A stretch of 64,000 nucleotides of DNA, taken from positions 372,001 through 436,000 of the forward strand of contig NZ_JAINZS010000002.1 in NCBI RefSeq assembly GCF_020166495.1. The letters run 5' to 3'. This stretch comes from Robertkochia aurantiaca. GTDB taxonomy: Bacteria > Bacteroidota > Bacteroidia > Flavobacteriales > Flavobacteriaceae. Below the pieces are notes generated by a model. It worked only from the letters and a program-made list of their open reading frames with translations. It had not been told where the DNA came from and did not search any database. Of the stretch, positions 9,371 to 18,319 are shown one piece after another. Each line of letters begins with the position of its first letter. Within the stretch, counting starts at the first letter, position 1. The position numbers and the translations under genes were made by a program.

Positions 9371-10747
9371 ATGGATACAGAGATTCTGGCACGTATTCAA
9401 TTTGCCTTCACCATCGCTTTTCATTATATCTATCCACCCTTGAGTATCGGCCTGGGATTACTCATGGTGATCTTTGAAGGGGTATACCTGAAAACCGGAA
9501 AAGAAGCTTACCATATCCTGGCCCGGTTCTGGACAAAGATCTTCGCCCTCACTTTTGGTATTGGTGTGGTAACCGGTATAGTTATGGAGTTTGAATTCGG
9601 GACGAACTGGGCTGTATACTCGCGGTATGTAGGTGATGTTTTTGGCAGTGCCCTGGCTGCCGAGGGAATTTTTGCCTTTGCCCTGGAAAGCGGATTTTTA
9701 GGAGTTCTGTTATTCGGGTGGAATCGCGTAAAACCCTGGGTACATATGGTTGCAACCACCGGGGTATTTCTTGGATCTTTATTTTCAGCCATATGGATCG
9801 TTGTTGCAAACAGCTGGCAGCAAACCCCGGCCGGATACCATATCGTAGGGGAAGGACTGAATGCAAGGGCTGAAATCACTGACTTCTGGGCCATGGTATT
9901 TAATCCGTCCAGTATAGACAGGCTTACGCATGTTTGGCTGGGTGCCTTTCTTGCAGGGGCATTCCTCGTTCTCAGCGTACATGCCTATTATCTGGTGCGT
10001 GGCAGATATGTCACCATCTCAAAAAAAGCCTTTCGCATCGCTTTGGTTGTTGCCACTATCTTCTCTTTAGGTCAATTGGTCACCGGCCACTCTTCGGCCA
10101 ACGGGGTGGCGGTAAATCAGCCCGCAAAACTCGCCGCGCTGGAAGGGCATTTTGAACCCAATGCCCCGGCAGATATGTACCTTTTCGGGTGGGTTGATAA
10201 AGAGTCTGAAACAGTTAAGGGTCTGAGAATTCCCGGTGGCCTGTCTTTTTTGCTATACTATGACTTTGAAAAGCCTGTCACCGGACTTAAAGCTTTTCCG
10301 GAAGATGAAAGACCACCGCAGGTCAATGCTGTATTTCAGTTCTATCATATCATGATAACTATCGGCATGCTGCTGATCATCCTGACGCTTTTTGCCTGCT
10401 TTCAGTGGTACAGAGGCAAGTTATTTGAGAAAAAATGGTTGCTGTGGGTATTCGTGTTTGCGGTTATACTCCCGCAGATCGCTAACCAGGTCGGTTGGTT
10501 CGCGGCAGAGATGGGCAGGCAGCCATGGGTAGTATATAAACTGCTTCGCACTTCAGACGCCTTTTCGCAGGCCGTAACCGAAAACCAGATCCTTTTTTCC
10601 CTGATCCTGTTCTTTATCGTCTATACGATCCTGTTGCTCTTATTTCTCTATCTGCTTACAAAAAAGATCAAACACGGTCCGTATGATGAAAGCGATGATA
10701 ATGACCGGCCGCTTACCCGAGAAATCACAAAATCACTGTTGTCATGA
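9371..10747 (+). CDS. cydA: Cytochrome bd quinol oxidase subunit I (CydA)
   Basis: Membrane subunit that binds haems b558, b595 and d and oxidises quinol while reducing O2. The frame opens at GTG 9338, but ATG 9371 gives the canonical start MDTEILARIQFAFTIAFHYIY with the conserved first-helix His. Other family marks are GIVMEFEFGTNW, QPAKLAALEG (Q-loop quinol region) and GWFAAEMGRQPW. The Q-loop is short. Length is 458 aa, normal for the short-loop type. Overlaps cydB by 4 bases (ATGA). Confidence 0.95.
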   Translation: MDTEILARIQFAFTIAFHYIYPPLSIGLGLLMVIFEGVYLKTGKEAYHILARFWTKIFALTFGIGVVTGIVMEFEFGTNWAVYSRYVGDVFGSALAAEGIFAFALESGFLGVLLFGWNRVKPWVHMVATTGVFLGSLFSAIWIVVANSWQQTPAGYHIVGEGLNARAEITDFWAMVFNPSSIDRLTHVWLGAFLAGAFLVLSVHAYYLVRGRYVTISKKAFRIALVVATIFSLGQLVTGHSSANGVAVNQPAKLAALEGHFEPNAPADMYLFGWVDKESETVKGLRIPGGLSFLLYYDFEKPVTGLKAFPEDERPPQVNAVFQFYHIMITIGMLLIILTLFACFQWYRGKLFEKKWLLWVFVFAVILPQIANQVGWFAAEMGRQPWVVYKLLRTSDAFSQAVTENQILFSLILFFIVYTILLLLFLYLLTKKIKHGPYDESDDNDRPLTREITKSLLS

Positions 10748-11793
10748 ATACGAACCTCGAATATTTTTTAGGATTGGACTACCCGACCTGGTGGTTTCTG
10801 GTGGTCGGGGGACTCTTTTCAGGCTACGCCATTTTAGATGGCTTTGATTTCGGGGCCGGTGCCTGGCATTTGTTCTTCAGGAAGGATATCAACCGGCGTG
10901 TCGCCCTGAACGCAGTGGGTCCTGTATGGGATGGCAACGAAGTCTGGCTGGTGATCGGTGGTGGTGCCCTTTTTGCAGGCTTTCCCATAATGTATGCAAC
11001 CCTGTTCTCTTCCCTTTATGTACCCTTTATGTTGTTCCTGCTGTTCATTATTTTCAGGGCCATAGCCATAGAATTTCGTTCCAAGGAACCTATGCGATGG
11101 TGGCGGCAAACCTGGGACGTGGCTTACAGTATCTCAAGCATCATGCTCGCCTTTCTCCTGGGAGTGGTATTGGGTAATGTATTGCAAGGCATTGCCATCG
11201 GACAGAACTATATGTACCAGGGTGCCGGTTTTTTCGAATTCCTGAACCCTTATGCATTGCTCACCGGCATTACCACCCTATCGCTTTTTATGATGCACGG
11301 AGCTATTTATCTCCTGCTGAAGACTGAGGGCAGACTATTTGTAAAACTGACCTTCCTATTAAAAAGAGGCATGATCTTTTTCATGGTAAGCTTCGGTATC
11401 ACCACCTTATACACCCTGCTTTACATTCCGCATCTTTCTGACGATTTCAAAGAAAATCCCAGCTTATTTCTGGTTCCGGTTCTTACCTTTCTGAGCATTG
11501 CCAATGTGCCCCGACTAGCCAGTAAAAAACGATATCGCCTGGCTTTCTTTTTCTCGTCTCTGACTATCAGCCTCGGTCTTGTATTGGTAGCGATAGAACT
11601 CTACCCCACCCTGCTCATATCGAGTTTAGATCCCGCTTATAACATCACTATCTATAACGCCGCCTCTTCCATGAAGTCGCTACGCATCATGCTTACCATC
11701 GTAGCCATTGGCGGACCGCTCGTACTTGGTTATACCATATTCGTTTACCGTACCTTTAAGGGGAAGGTCAAGCTTGATGAGACCAGTTATTGA
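10744..11793 (+). CDS. cydB: Cytochrome bd quinol oxidase subunit II (CydB)
   Basis: Second subunit of the bd oxidase (349 aa), translationally coupled to cydA through an ATGA overlap. The start LDYPTWWFLVVGGLFSGYAI and the family signatures LDGFDFGAGAWH and GPVWDGNEVWLV are clear, with about eight to nine membrane helices. No cydX-like small gene is apparent before the convergent porin gene. Confidence 0.94.
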   Translation: MNTNLEYFLGLDYPTWWFLVVGGLFSGYAILDGFDFGAGAWHLFFRKDINRRVALNAVGPVWDGNEVWLVIGGGALFAGFPIMYATLFSSLYVPFMLFLLFIIFRAIAIEFRSKEPMRWWRQTWDVAYSISSIMLAFLLGVVLGNVLQGIAIGQNYMYQGAGFFEFLNPYALLTGITTLSLFMMHGAIYLLLKTEGRLFVKLTFLLKRGMIFFMVSFGITTLYTLLYIPHLSDDFKENPSLFLVPVLTFLSIANVPRLASKKRYRLAFFFSSLTISLGLVLVAIELYPTLLISSLDPAYNITIYNAASSMKSLRIMLTIVAIGGPLVLGYTIFVYRTFKGKVKLDETSY

Positions 11794-11846
11794 TAGCCGG
11801 TTCAGGGACTTCAGCCCTGTATCAGGATTAAAAAAACCGGGGTTTC

Positions 11847-13193
11847 TTAAAAATTATAGTTCAGCACCAGATTCACATGCAGGAGATCGGTCTTATTAAA
11901 AATGAAATTGGGATTGTCGGGAAAATCACCGTGTGAAACTTTTCCGGTTATGAGTACCTCCGGACTCAATCCCTTTAGTCCGTCAATATCAAAAAGGAGA
12001 TCAAGATTGATATGGGTATAATCAGGGAAAGCATATTTATTCAACTCCGGATTGGTAACAGGCGCTTTCCAGTGCCGTCCCACGCTTATGATCGATTGCA
12101 GATCGAGTCCCAGCCTCTCTATCCGCGATCGCTGGTCATAATAAAGCACCAGGGAATGATTATCTGCTGACCCCTCACTGCGTTCCCGCTTTTGAAAACT
12201 GAATATGAATTCACGTCCCCATTCCCTGGGGAAAAGGAATTGCCCATGAGGAAGAATATGGTTCCATGCCAGTGATAACGAAGACCGGTTCCATGAATAA
12301 GCCAGGCGTGTTCCAATAACATCGGAAGTGTTTGCGGTAAAATACCTCAGCGCTTCCTCATCATTCCCTCCTTCTCCTACCCGGTTCTGATGCACCCATT
12401 CCAACTGCAGGTTCCAGTTCTTACTGAGATCGAACTCGGGTTTCAGATAAAAGGTATTAAAAACATTATCGGTATAATAGTTCCATAGAGTGGTCTTTAT
12501 GCCTTTGCCCAGGGGCATGGAAGCTGAGGCAATAATGACATAATCAGAATTCGTATTTCCTTCATACATGGAAGGTGCACCCGAAAGAGTTCTCCCTGAG
12601 GGATAAATTCCAATACTTTCACCTATCGAAAAGAATTCGCTTCCGGAGCGCGGCGCGATCTCGTTCAGTACCCCAAATTGGAACTGAGATCTGCCGGGAG
12701 AATAGGTATACCAGGCTCCCTGAACCAGGGTGGGTATCATACGCCCGTCCTGCCCATTCAGGAACGGACTTTTGATCTTCATTCTACCAACCTTCACACG
12801 GTGAAAGTCTGTATGATAGTCCAGGTACATTTCACCCAGGATCACGAGAAGATCACGGCTTGGATTCAAAAGATCGAAAAGTCCTTCCTCATAGCGGCTG
12901 GTTCTGCCGGTAGTAGGGTCGGGTTTTGTCAGGTCCTGAATCTTGGTGTTAAGGGAAGAATACAAAGCTCCCCCTGCACTGAGATTTTTATTAAAATCGT
13001 AGGTGTATTTGATATATCCCCCGGTGGCCAGAGCCTCAAAATCCTTGAGGCTGTCTTTGTTGAAGGTTGCCATATAGAAGGTTCTCCATTGTCCGCCTAA
13101 TTTCCCTTTGGAAACCTCAAGATTTTCTTGAGACGCGGCAAAAAATGAGAACAGTAAAACAGGTATCAGGTAAGCAGGATTTTTCAGGGTCAT
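11847..13193 (-). CDS. Outer-membrane beta-barrel (OprD/porin-like) protein
   Basis: A 448-residue protein with a signal peptide (ending near FFAASQ) and alternating amphipathic strands throughout, ending in the typical outer-membrane C-terminal Phe (LVLNYNF). GGYIKYTYDFNKNLSAGGALYSS and the motif FHRVKVGRMKIKSPFLNGQDG resemble OprD-type porins. Its ATG overlaps the stop of the TsdA-like gene by 4 bases, so it is the second gene of that operon and probably the outer-membrane channel for that pathway's substrate. That functional link is inference. Confidence 0.72.
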   Translation of the reverse strand: MTLKNPAYLIPVLLFSFFAASQENLEVSKGKLGGQWRTFYMATFNKDSLKDFEALATGGYIKYTYDFNKNLSAGGALYSSLNTKIQDLTKPDPTTGRTSRYEEGLFDLLNPSRDLLVILGEMYLDYHTDFHRVKVGRMKIKSPFLNGQDGRMIPTLVQGAWYTYSPGRSQFQFGVLNEIAPRSGSEFFSIGESIGIYPSGRTLSGAPSMYEGNTNSDYVIIASASMPLGKGIKTTLWNYYTDNVFNTFYLKPEFDLSKNWNLQLEWVHQNRVGEGGNDEEALRYFTANTSDVIGTRLAYSWNRSSLSLAWNHILPHGQFLFPREWGREFIFSFQKRERSEGSADNHSLVLYYDQRSRIERLGLDLQSIISVGRHWKAPVTNPELNKYAFPDYTHINLDLLFDIDGLKGLSPEVLITGKVSHGDFPDNPNFIFNKTDLLHVNLVLNYNF

Positions 13194-14221
13194 TTGGTTT
13201 TCGTTATTCCGTATTCTTTTTTATAAAATTCAATGATCGGTAAAAATGGGCCCCATCGATGCTGTTCCTCACTGAACTCGTCTGCCCAGGGACCATAAGG
13301 GGTCGAAACGGGTTTTAATTTCAGGTCAGGGAAGTCTCTTTCCAGTCCGGGTTTCTCAGGACGGTCAAAACTATTGATATAGCCGGCTACATGATACGCC
13401 TCTTCATCTGTTAATTTAGGATTTTCTTTTGTGGCTATCCCAAAAGGCATGTTGGCTTTGATGAATCGGGCGGCGGTCAAAACTCTGTGCATTCCAGCCC
13501 CGTTATTGTAGGTATCATTACCCCACAGGGGCGGATATTGGTATCCCGATTCAGAAGGAATCCCTTGTCCGTCATCACCGTGGCAAATAACGCATTCTCT
13601 GTCATAAACGGCTTTCCCGGCCATGAGATCGACTTTTACCTCCGGTATTTTCAAATCGGTAAAGCCTTTATAATTTGCTTCCATTTCAGGTGGCAAGCCT
13701 TCACTGATCCATTCCATATAGGCTATCATCGCGCCCATTTCTCTGGAGCCTTCAGGTATAGCCTTTCCGTTCATACTTCGTTCCATACAACCGTTGATAC
13801 GTTCCTGCAGGGTTCCTTCTTTATTCTCTCTACCCCTGAACTGTGGAAACCGTCCCGGAACACCCACCCAGGATGCTGACCCGGCCTGGGTACCTTGTGT
13901 CAGATGGCAATTGGTACAACTGAGATGATTTCCCGAAAAACGCATCTGTGTATCATGAGCATCCGGACCGATCCATTTGGAAGTTTCGGTAAGTATCATA
14001 TAACCATACTTGACCTCCCCGGGCATTTCCCCTGAAGAAAATGCAGTGACCGGATCTTTTAATTCCCAGGGGCCTTCTTCCGGAGAGGAAAAATCGATAA
14101 TGGACGGATTTTTAGAGGTGATAAAAATAAATAATGCCAGCAGCATGACCGCCGCGGTGAATACCACAAGGGTTCGGCGAAGTTTGTTTATATGGTCAGG
14201 TATATTAAAAGGCTCTTGCAT
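13190..14221 (-). CDS. tsdA: TsdA-like dihaem thiosulfate dehydrogenase
   Basis: Membrane-anchored c-type cytochrome related to TsdA (thiosulfate dehydrogenase / tetrathionate reductase). The frame opens at TTG 14254; ATG 14221 gives 343 aa with an N-terminal anchor (residues 18-36). Haem 1 motif is C102TNCH106, followed 39 residues later by Cys145 in RINGCMERSMNG, the unusual haem Cys ligand of TsdA enzymes. Haem 2 is C210VICH214, with a likely Met ligand in KANMPFG. WVGVPGRFPQFRGR is also TsdA-typical. Thiosulfate oxidation here could feed electrons to respiration. A weaker alternative is a generic dihaem electron carrier. Confidence 0.8.
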   Translation of the reverse strand: MQEPFNIPDHINKLRRTLVVFTAAVMLLALFIFITSKNPSIIDFSSPEEGPWELKDPVTAFSSGEMPGEVKYGYMILTETSKWIGPDAHDTQMRFSGNHLSCTNCHLTQGTQAGSASWVGVPGRFPQFRGRENKEGTLQERINGCMERSMNGKAIPEGSREMGAMIAYMEWISEGLPPEMEANYKGFTDLKIPEVKVDLMAGKAVYDRECVICHGDDGQGIPSESGYQYPPLWGNDTYNNGAGMHRVLTAARFIKANMPFGIATKENPKLTDEEAYHVAGYINSFDRPEKPGLERDFPDLKLKPVSTPYGPWADEFSEEQHRWGPFLPIIEFYKKEYGITKTK

Positions 14222-14352
14222 GCCCTGATAATTTTTCAGGCTAAAATACGGCAAGCACTACCAGCTGTCAGTAATCAAGGTTACATAAGACGGTAGTGGG
14301 GGACATCTTCTTTAAAGTTACGAATTATCAACGTTGCCCTTTGCATCAAATA

Positions 14353-14389
14353 AAAAACCCGGCAGCTATGAGCTAACTACCGGGTTTTT
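14353..14389 (-). terminator. Hairpin with T-runs upstream of the tsdA operon
   Basis: AAAAACCCGG / CCGGGTTTTT stem enclosing a 17-base loop that contains AGCTATGAGCT. T-runs occur on both strands, the stronger (six T) on the minus strand. It lies between divergent genes, about 130 bases ahead of the minus-strand tsdA start, so it does not end any annotated gene. It may end a small minus-strand RNA or act as an attenuator in the tsdA leader. Confidence 0.6.
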
Positions 14390-14560
14390 AATACCTAACC
14401 AACAAAAAACTATAACCTCGTCTTCTGGAACAGAAAGATAGAAATGCTTGTTTTTTAAACCATTTATTTTCAACAACATGCCATTATAATCGTTAAGCTG
14501 CAAATGACCGGATTTGGTTTATTTGGCATCCTGAAACAAGGGCTGAAAAATGACAGACTA
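14390..14560 (-). ncRNA. Candidate small RNA or leader ahead of tsdA
   Basis: About 170 bases without a reading frame, lying just upstream (minus strand) of the T-run hairpin at 14353-14389. A minus-strand transcript would run through GAGGTTATAGTTTTTTGTTGG and end in that terminator. Position and terminator are seen; the existence of the RNA is inference. The rest of the 14222-14583 gap holds nothing else I can support. Confidence 0.25.
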
Positions 14561-14583
14561 TTTCATATCTTCATAAAAAAAAC

Positions 14584-15360
14584 ATGCGAATATACCATCT
14601 GAGAAACGCCAGTATGGTGCTCGAATGGAAGGAGAGTCGTTTATTGATCGACCCCATGCTTTCAAAGGCAGGTGCTTTCCCTTCCTTTACGCTATTGAGA
14701 AATAATCCGAAACGCAATCCGGTTTGCGATCTTCTCGCAGAGACTGAAAAATTTCTCGACGGGGTTTCCAGGTGCCTGATCACGCACCGGCATGCAGACC
14801 ATATAGATGATGCTGGTATCGCTTATTTAAGAAAGAATCGCATCCCGGTAAGTTGCAGCGTTCAGGATGGAGATCATTTCAGAAAAAAAGGGCTTGATGT
14901 TGACCATCTCATCGAATATCATAAAACCTCATCATTTATGGGGGGACGAATTAAGGGAATCCCAGCTTTACACGGCTACGGGATTGTTAGCCGTCTGATG
15001 GGAAATGTGATGGGCTACCTGATCGAATTACCAGGGGAACCTTCTATTTATCTCAGCTCAGATACCGTTTTAACTCCCGAGGTTCGACAGGTGCTTACAG
15101 ATGACCAACCCGATATTTCAGTTTTAGCCGCGGGTACTGCCAGGCTGGATCTTCTGGCTCCATTGCTTATGGATAAGAAAGATATCCTTTCCTTTATCGA
15201 AACCGCTCCCGGAAAAGTGATGGCCAACCATATGGAAGGAGTGAACCATTGCACTACCTCCAGAACAGACCTGAGAGAATGGCTTTCCGCAAGAAATCTC
15301 ACAGAAAAGGTCTGGATACCGGAAGACGGCGAAATGAAAACCTATAAAAAAACCCTGTGA
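14584..15360 (+). CDS. MBL-fold metal-dependent hydrolase (UlaG-like)
   Basis: A 258-residue cytoplasmic metallo-beta-lactamase-fold hydrolase. The metal motif is THRHADHID near residue 63, later ALHGYG and YLSSDTVLTPEV supply further ligands, and MANHMEGVNHC lies near the C-terminus. The start IYHLRNASMVLEWKESRLLIDPML is typical of the UlaG/YtnP-like 'hydrolase with L-ascorbate-6-P lactonase-like fold' group; the substrate is unknown. Monocistronic. Confidence 0.8.
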   Translation: MRIYHLRNASMVLEWKESRLLIDPMLSKAGAFPSFTLLRNNPKRNPVCDLLAETEKFLDGVSRCLITHRHADHIDDAGIAYLRKNRIPVSCSVQDGDHFRKKGLDVDHLIEYHKTSSFMGGRIKGIPALHGYGIVSRLMGNVMGYLIELPGEPSIYLSSDTVLTPEVRQVLTDDQPDISVLAAGTARLDLLAPLLMDKKDILSFIETAPGKVMANHMEGVNHCTTSRTDLREWLSARNLTEKVWIPEDGEMKTYKKTL

Positions 15361-15421
15361 CCGGAACCGCCCACAGGGAAAAAATCATGAAAGAAATGAA
15401 ATGTTTCGCTAAATCAAATTA

Positions 15422-15721
15422 TCAGTGTCTCATCATGCTGGCTTTTCTCTTTTTTAACTGGCGCTGAAGCTCTCTGACTGTTACATCGGCAGCCTTTTCG
15501 AAACTGTCTTCGTTGGCAGAGGCAAATATCCTTGGCCCGGGAACACTTAGTTCCACTTCACAGATCTTCCCCTTACCCTTGCTGTCATTTTCTTCCTTGA
15601 AAATCACAGATGAGTTGATTACCCAGTCATATTTGGCAACGATCTTTTGTAATTTTTTTGCCAGTAATTCCTTTACGTTCTGGTTGGTGGTGGCATGAAC
15701 GAATTGTACTTGAGTTGTCAT
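15422..15721 (-). CDS. Ribosome hibernation factor (HPF/RaiA family)
   Basis: A 99-residue short-form HPF/YfiA-type protein that binds the 30S subunit and stalls idle ribosomes in stationary phase or stress. It shows the beta-alpha-beta-beta-beta-alpha pattern (VQFVHATTNQNVKELLAKKL, then CEVELSVPGPRIFASANEDS) and a basic C-terminal tail (QRQLKKRKASMMRH). There is no long C-terminal dimerisation domain. Convergent with the MBL hydrolase gene. Confidence 0.85.
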   Translation of the reverse strand: MTTQVQFVHATTNQNVKELLAKKLQKIVAKYDWVINSSVIFKEENDSKGKGKICEVELSVPGPRIFASANEDSFEKAADVTVRELQRQLKKRKASMMRH

Positions 15722-16120
15722 AGGCTTGATGTTTAGAGTTGCTCAATAATTCTACAGCTAAGATACCCCGACGGGTACCGGGAAGGAATGACATTTATCA
15801 GTCTGTAATCAGGAGGTGTTCCACTTTTTTATCTCATCACCCTAACATACGGTGTATCAGAGCAAAAAAACTGGAAAGAAAGGAGAAAAAAACCGTATTA
15901 ATTTTTCCATTACAGTTTAAAATGCACCAGCTATTCAGGCATTGGTCAACAGCAGTAAGGCCGTAACCGAACAAGATCAATTATTTCAAAGAGGCATCTT
16001 GTTATTCAACTTCAGATAAGAGTTGACATTACAACTGAAGAGGAATCTGTTACATTCATGCGTGAATGAGATATGATAAAAAGCTGTAGCTGCAGGGATC
16101 ACACTTGTAGCAATGTTTTA
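15722..16120 (+). other. Intergenic region without recognised genes
   Basis: About 400 bases between the ends of two minus-strand transcription units. Open frames here lack homology-like content. The part next to 15722 must hold the hibernation-factor promoter. I see no RNA fold or repeat. Confidence 0.5.
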
Positions 16121-16804
16121 TCAATCTTCCGGAACCTTGTAATAAGTGGGTTTTTTGATGCCTTTTTCAGAGAAAAATTCTTTGTTCATCGTAAAGTGCA
16201 TTTCGGTCATTATATTGAGATAGCTTTCAAGAGGCTCCAGCCCTATCCCGGCCCGGCGACGATTTACCTGTATACTATCTTTCAAAGGTTTGGGATAAGC
16301 CTGGCAGCGGTCCCTTCGATATCTCACCTGTGTACCGTAGACCTGCTTTCCTCCTGTGTTGAGCATGACCCGGTCTGTGAGATAGGCATAATGCTTTGCA
16401 TCGGCATTCTGACCGGCCACTTCGGCTTTCATGGCTTTCAGAACCTCTTTTTGAAAGAAAGGATCGTGGTCACTATGCTGAACCATAAGCCAGAAAGCCT
16501 GTTCTCCCTCTTTCCCCACTTGTTTAAAACCCGGGAATCCTATCTGATCAAAGATCTGCTCGACTCTTTTCTGATGAGTTCTGTAAATACTGTCTTTAAA
16601 CACCTCCCATTGCTCCTGAGTGAAATGGCTGTATGCTGCAGGCGGGTGAGCATTAATAGCAGCCAACTGGTCGGTCTTTTCCATTTTCAATAACTCAGCT
16701 GCGATCTGCTGATACTGTATTTGCTGGGCTTTCACCTGCAAACAGAAGGAAACAGCTAAAAGGATTATGAAATGATTCTTAAGCGCATACAAAATTGATG
16801 TCAT
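16121..16804 (-). CDS. DUF6624 family exported protein
   Basis: A 227-residue protein with a signal peptide (hydrophobic FIILLAVSFCLQVKAQ). The conserved core resembles DUF6624: HQKRVEQIFDQIGFPGFKQVG, GEQAFWLMVQHSDHDPFFQ, and AYLTDRVMLNTGGKQVYGTQV. Members are common in Bacteroidota and have no known function; the conserved Gln-His-Asp cluster suggests an enzymatic or binding site. No operon partner is obvious. Confidence 0.75.
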   Translation of the reverse strand: MTSILYALKNHFIILLAVSFCLQVKAQQIQYQQIAAELLKMEKTDQLAAINAHPPAAYSHFTQEQWEVFKDSIYRTHQKRVEQIFDQIGFPGFKQVGKEGEQAFWLMVQHSDHDPFFQKEVLKAMKAEVAGQNADAKHYAYLTDRVMLNTGGKQVYGTQVRYRRDRCQAYPKPLKDSIQVNRRRAGIGLEPLESYLNIMTEMHFTMNKEFFSEKGIKKPTYYKVPED

Positions 16805-16926
16805 AGAAATTGTTTTGATTCTAAAGTATAGACCCTGAAATTCAACCTACGTTGCAAGAACTTCACTTTTCAGTTCGAAAGCAAATTTAATGAAGCAATA
16901 AGGCTCCTATGGTATTCGCAGTAACT

Positions 16927-18243
16927 TCACTGGTCCTTTTCCGGAAGCCGATATCCCTTCCATTGTATTCCCTGAAAATCCATCAGGGCATAAAACTCAC
17001 CCTCACTGTCTGGCACGAACTCCAAAGACTCATCACTCTGAGGGTCCCAGAAGAACACCCTTTCACTCTCTGAGAATAGGGTACCGGCCTTTTTTCCGTT
17101 CTGGTAAGCCGTAAGAGATCCTTCTTCAACCTTGAACGTCAGCTTCAGATGGCCAGCCTCCGCAAAGTCGAAGGTCCCCTCATACCTGGAGAGTACTTCA
17201 GGAGATACTTCAATAGAATTGCGGTTTACCGGACGAGGAATATCAACGCCTTCTTCCTTCATTATTTTCACGAGGTCCCGGGTCAATCTTTCAAAAGGTA
17301 TGTCGTCAAAGTTGGTCAGAAATACAATCTTAAAATCATGATCCGGATCTGCATAAACCCAGGCTCGTTTACCTCTGCTTCCTCCTGCATGAGTAATGAT
17401 CCCATCTTCAGAGATCTTGCCGGCGTAAGGCTTATCTTCGATTCCCTCTAAAAACAACTGGAGATCTCCAGTGGTTGAGAACAAATGGCCCAATCTGGCA
17501 TCTTCGCGATCCAGTTGGTCAATGACCCTCAGGCTGTCGTTTTTCATATAATGTCCCTTAGCATAAGATTCGAGAGAAGCCGTCGGGTCATAGAAATGTG
17601 CTCCGCTTGCCTTCATACCCCAGGGTTCAAAAAAGTACTTCCGCAGAAAAACCGGGTAAGTCATTCCGCTTACCTGTTCGATCAGGTAATATATGAGTTG
17701 AAAACCCAGGTTGGAATACTGTGATTTTGTACCGGGTTCAAATTCCAGAGATTCCTTACTGATCAATCCCATCATTTCCTCAGGTTCCACCTCGATGAGA
17801 TCTCCGTCAAATCCGCTTAGTTCTCTGCCCAGGCCTGAACTGTGATTCATCAACATCACCAGGGTAATTTTGTCTCCCCAGGGAAGCCCCGAAATATAAA
17901 GCCCGATAGAATCTGACAGCTGTATTTTTCCTTCTTCCTGTAATTCGAGTAAAGCTGCTTTCGCAAATAATTTCGAGACCGACCGGATATCGAATTGTGA
18001 ATGAGTATTGACCTCCATGGAAGGAGGAATATCACCCTTTATGGTATAGGCCTTATTTAGCAACAGCTCATCGCCCGAGCTCAGCAACAAAACACCGTTG
18101 AACTGTTGTAATTCGGTAAGAGCTGCCATATACCGTTCTGCCAGAGCCGCACGGTCAAAATAATGGGGGTCCGGTGCCTGTTGAGCCGAAACCTCAATAA
18201 TACAAAGAAGGGGGAGTATGCAAAATAATTTCCAGAAATTCAT
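16927..18243 (-). CDS. Exported serine hydrolase (class C beta-lactamase fold)
   Basis: A 438-residue protein of the beta-lactamase/D-alanyl-D-alanine carboxypeptidase-like (Beta-lactamase, PF00144) family. It has a signal peptide (LFCILPLLCIIEVSAQ), the SxxK motif SVSK, the Tyr-x-Asn motif YSN, and a HAGG motif in place of KTG. A C-terminal lipocalin-like domain (about 345-430, YEGTFDFAEAGHLKLTFKVEEG) follows. The natural substrate is probably a peptide or ester; true beta-lactam resistance is not implied. Followed upstream by the GH16 gene with a 76-base gap. Confidence 0.86.
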   Translation of the reverse strand: MNFWKLFCILPLLCIIEVSAQQAPDPHYFDRAALAERYMAALTELQQFNGVLLLSSGDELLLNKAYTIKGDIPPSMEVNTHSQFDIRSVSKLFAKAALLELQEEGKIQLSDSIGLYISGLPWGDKITLVMLMNHSSGLGRELSGFDGDLIEVEPEEMMGLISKESLEFEPGTKSQYSNLGFQLIYYLIEQVSGMTYPVFLRKYFFEPWGMKASGAHFYDPTASLESYAKGHYMKNDSLRVIDQLDREDARLGHLFSTTGDLQLFLEGIEDKPYAGKISEDGIITHAGGSRGKRAWVYADPDHDFKIVFLTNFDDIPFERLTRDLVKIMKEEGVDIPRPVNRNSIEVSPEVLSRYEGTFDFAEAGHLKLTFKVEEGSLTAYQNGKKAGTLFSESERVFFWDPQSDESLEFVPDSEGEFYALMDFQGIQWKGYRLPEKDQ

Positions 18244-18319
18244 AGGTTCATCTTTTTTGTTCCGGTCGCAAAGATTGTCAAAGGAGAAATGATAACCTTG
18301 TAAAAATGGTAAGCTTGCT

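Noticed and set aside
15739-15966. 75-aa plus-strand frame downstream of the hibernation-factor gene
   Set aside because: Basic, low-complexity composition with no family resemblance; it overlaps the likely promoter region.
16927-18243. Beta-lactamase resistance gene
   Set aside because: The class C-type fold has a C-terminal lipocalin-like part and HAGG in place of KTG; a peptidase/esterase-like hydrolase is more likely.
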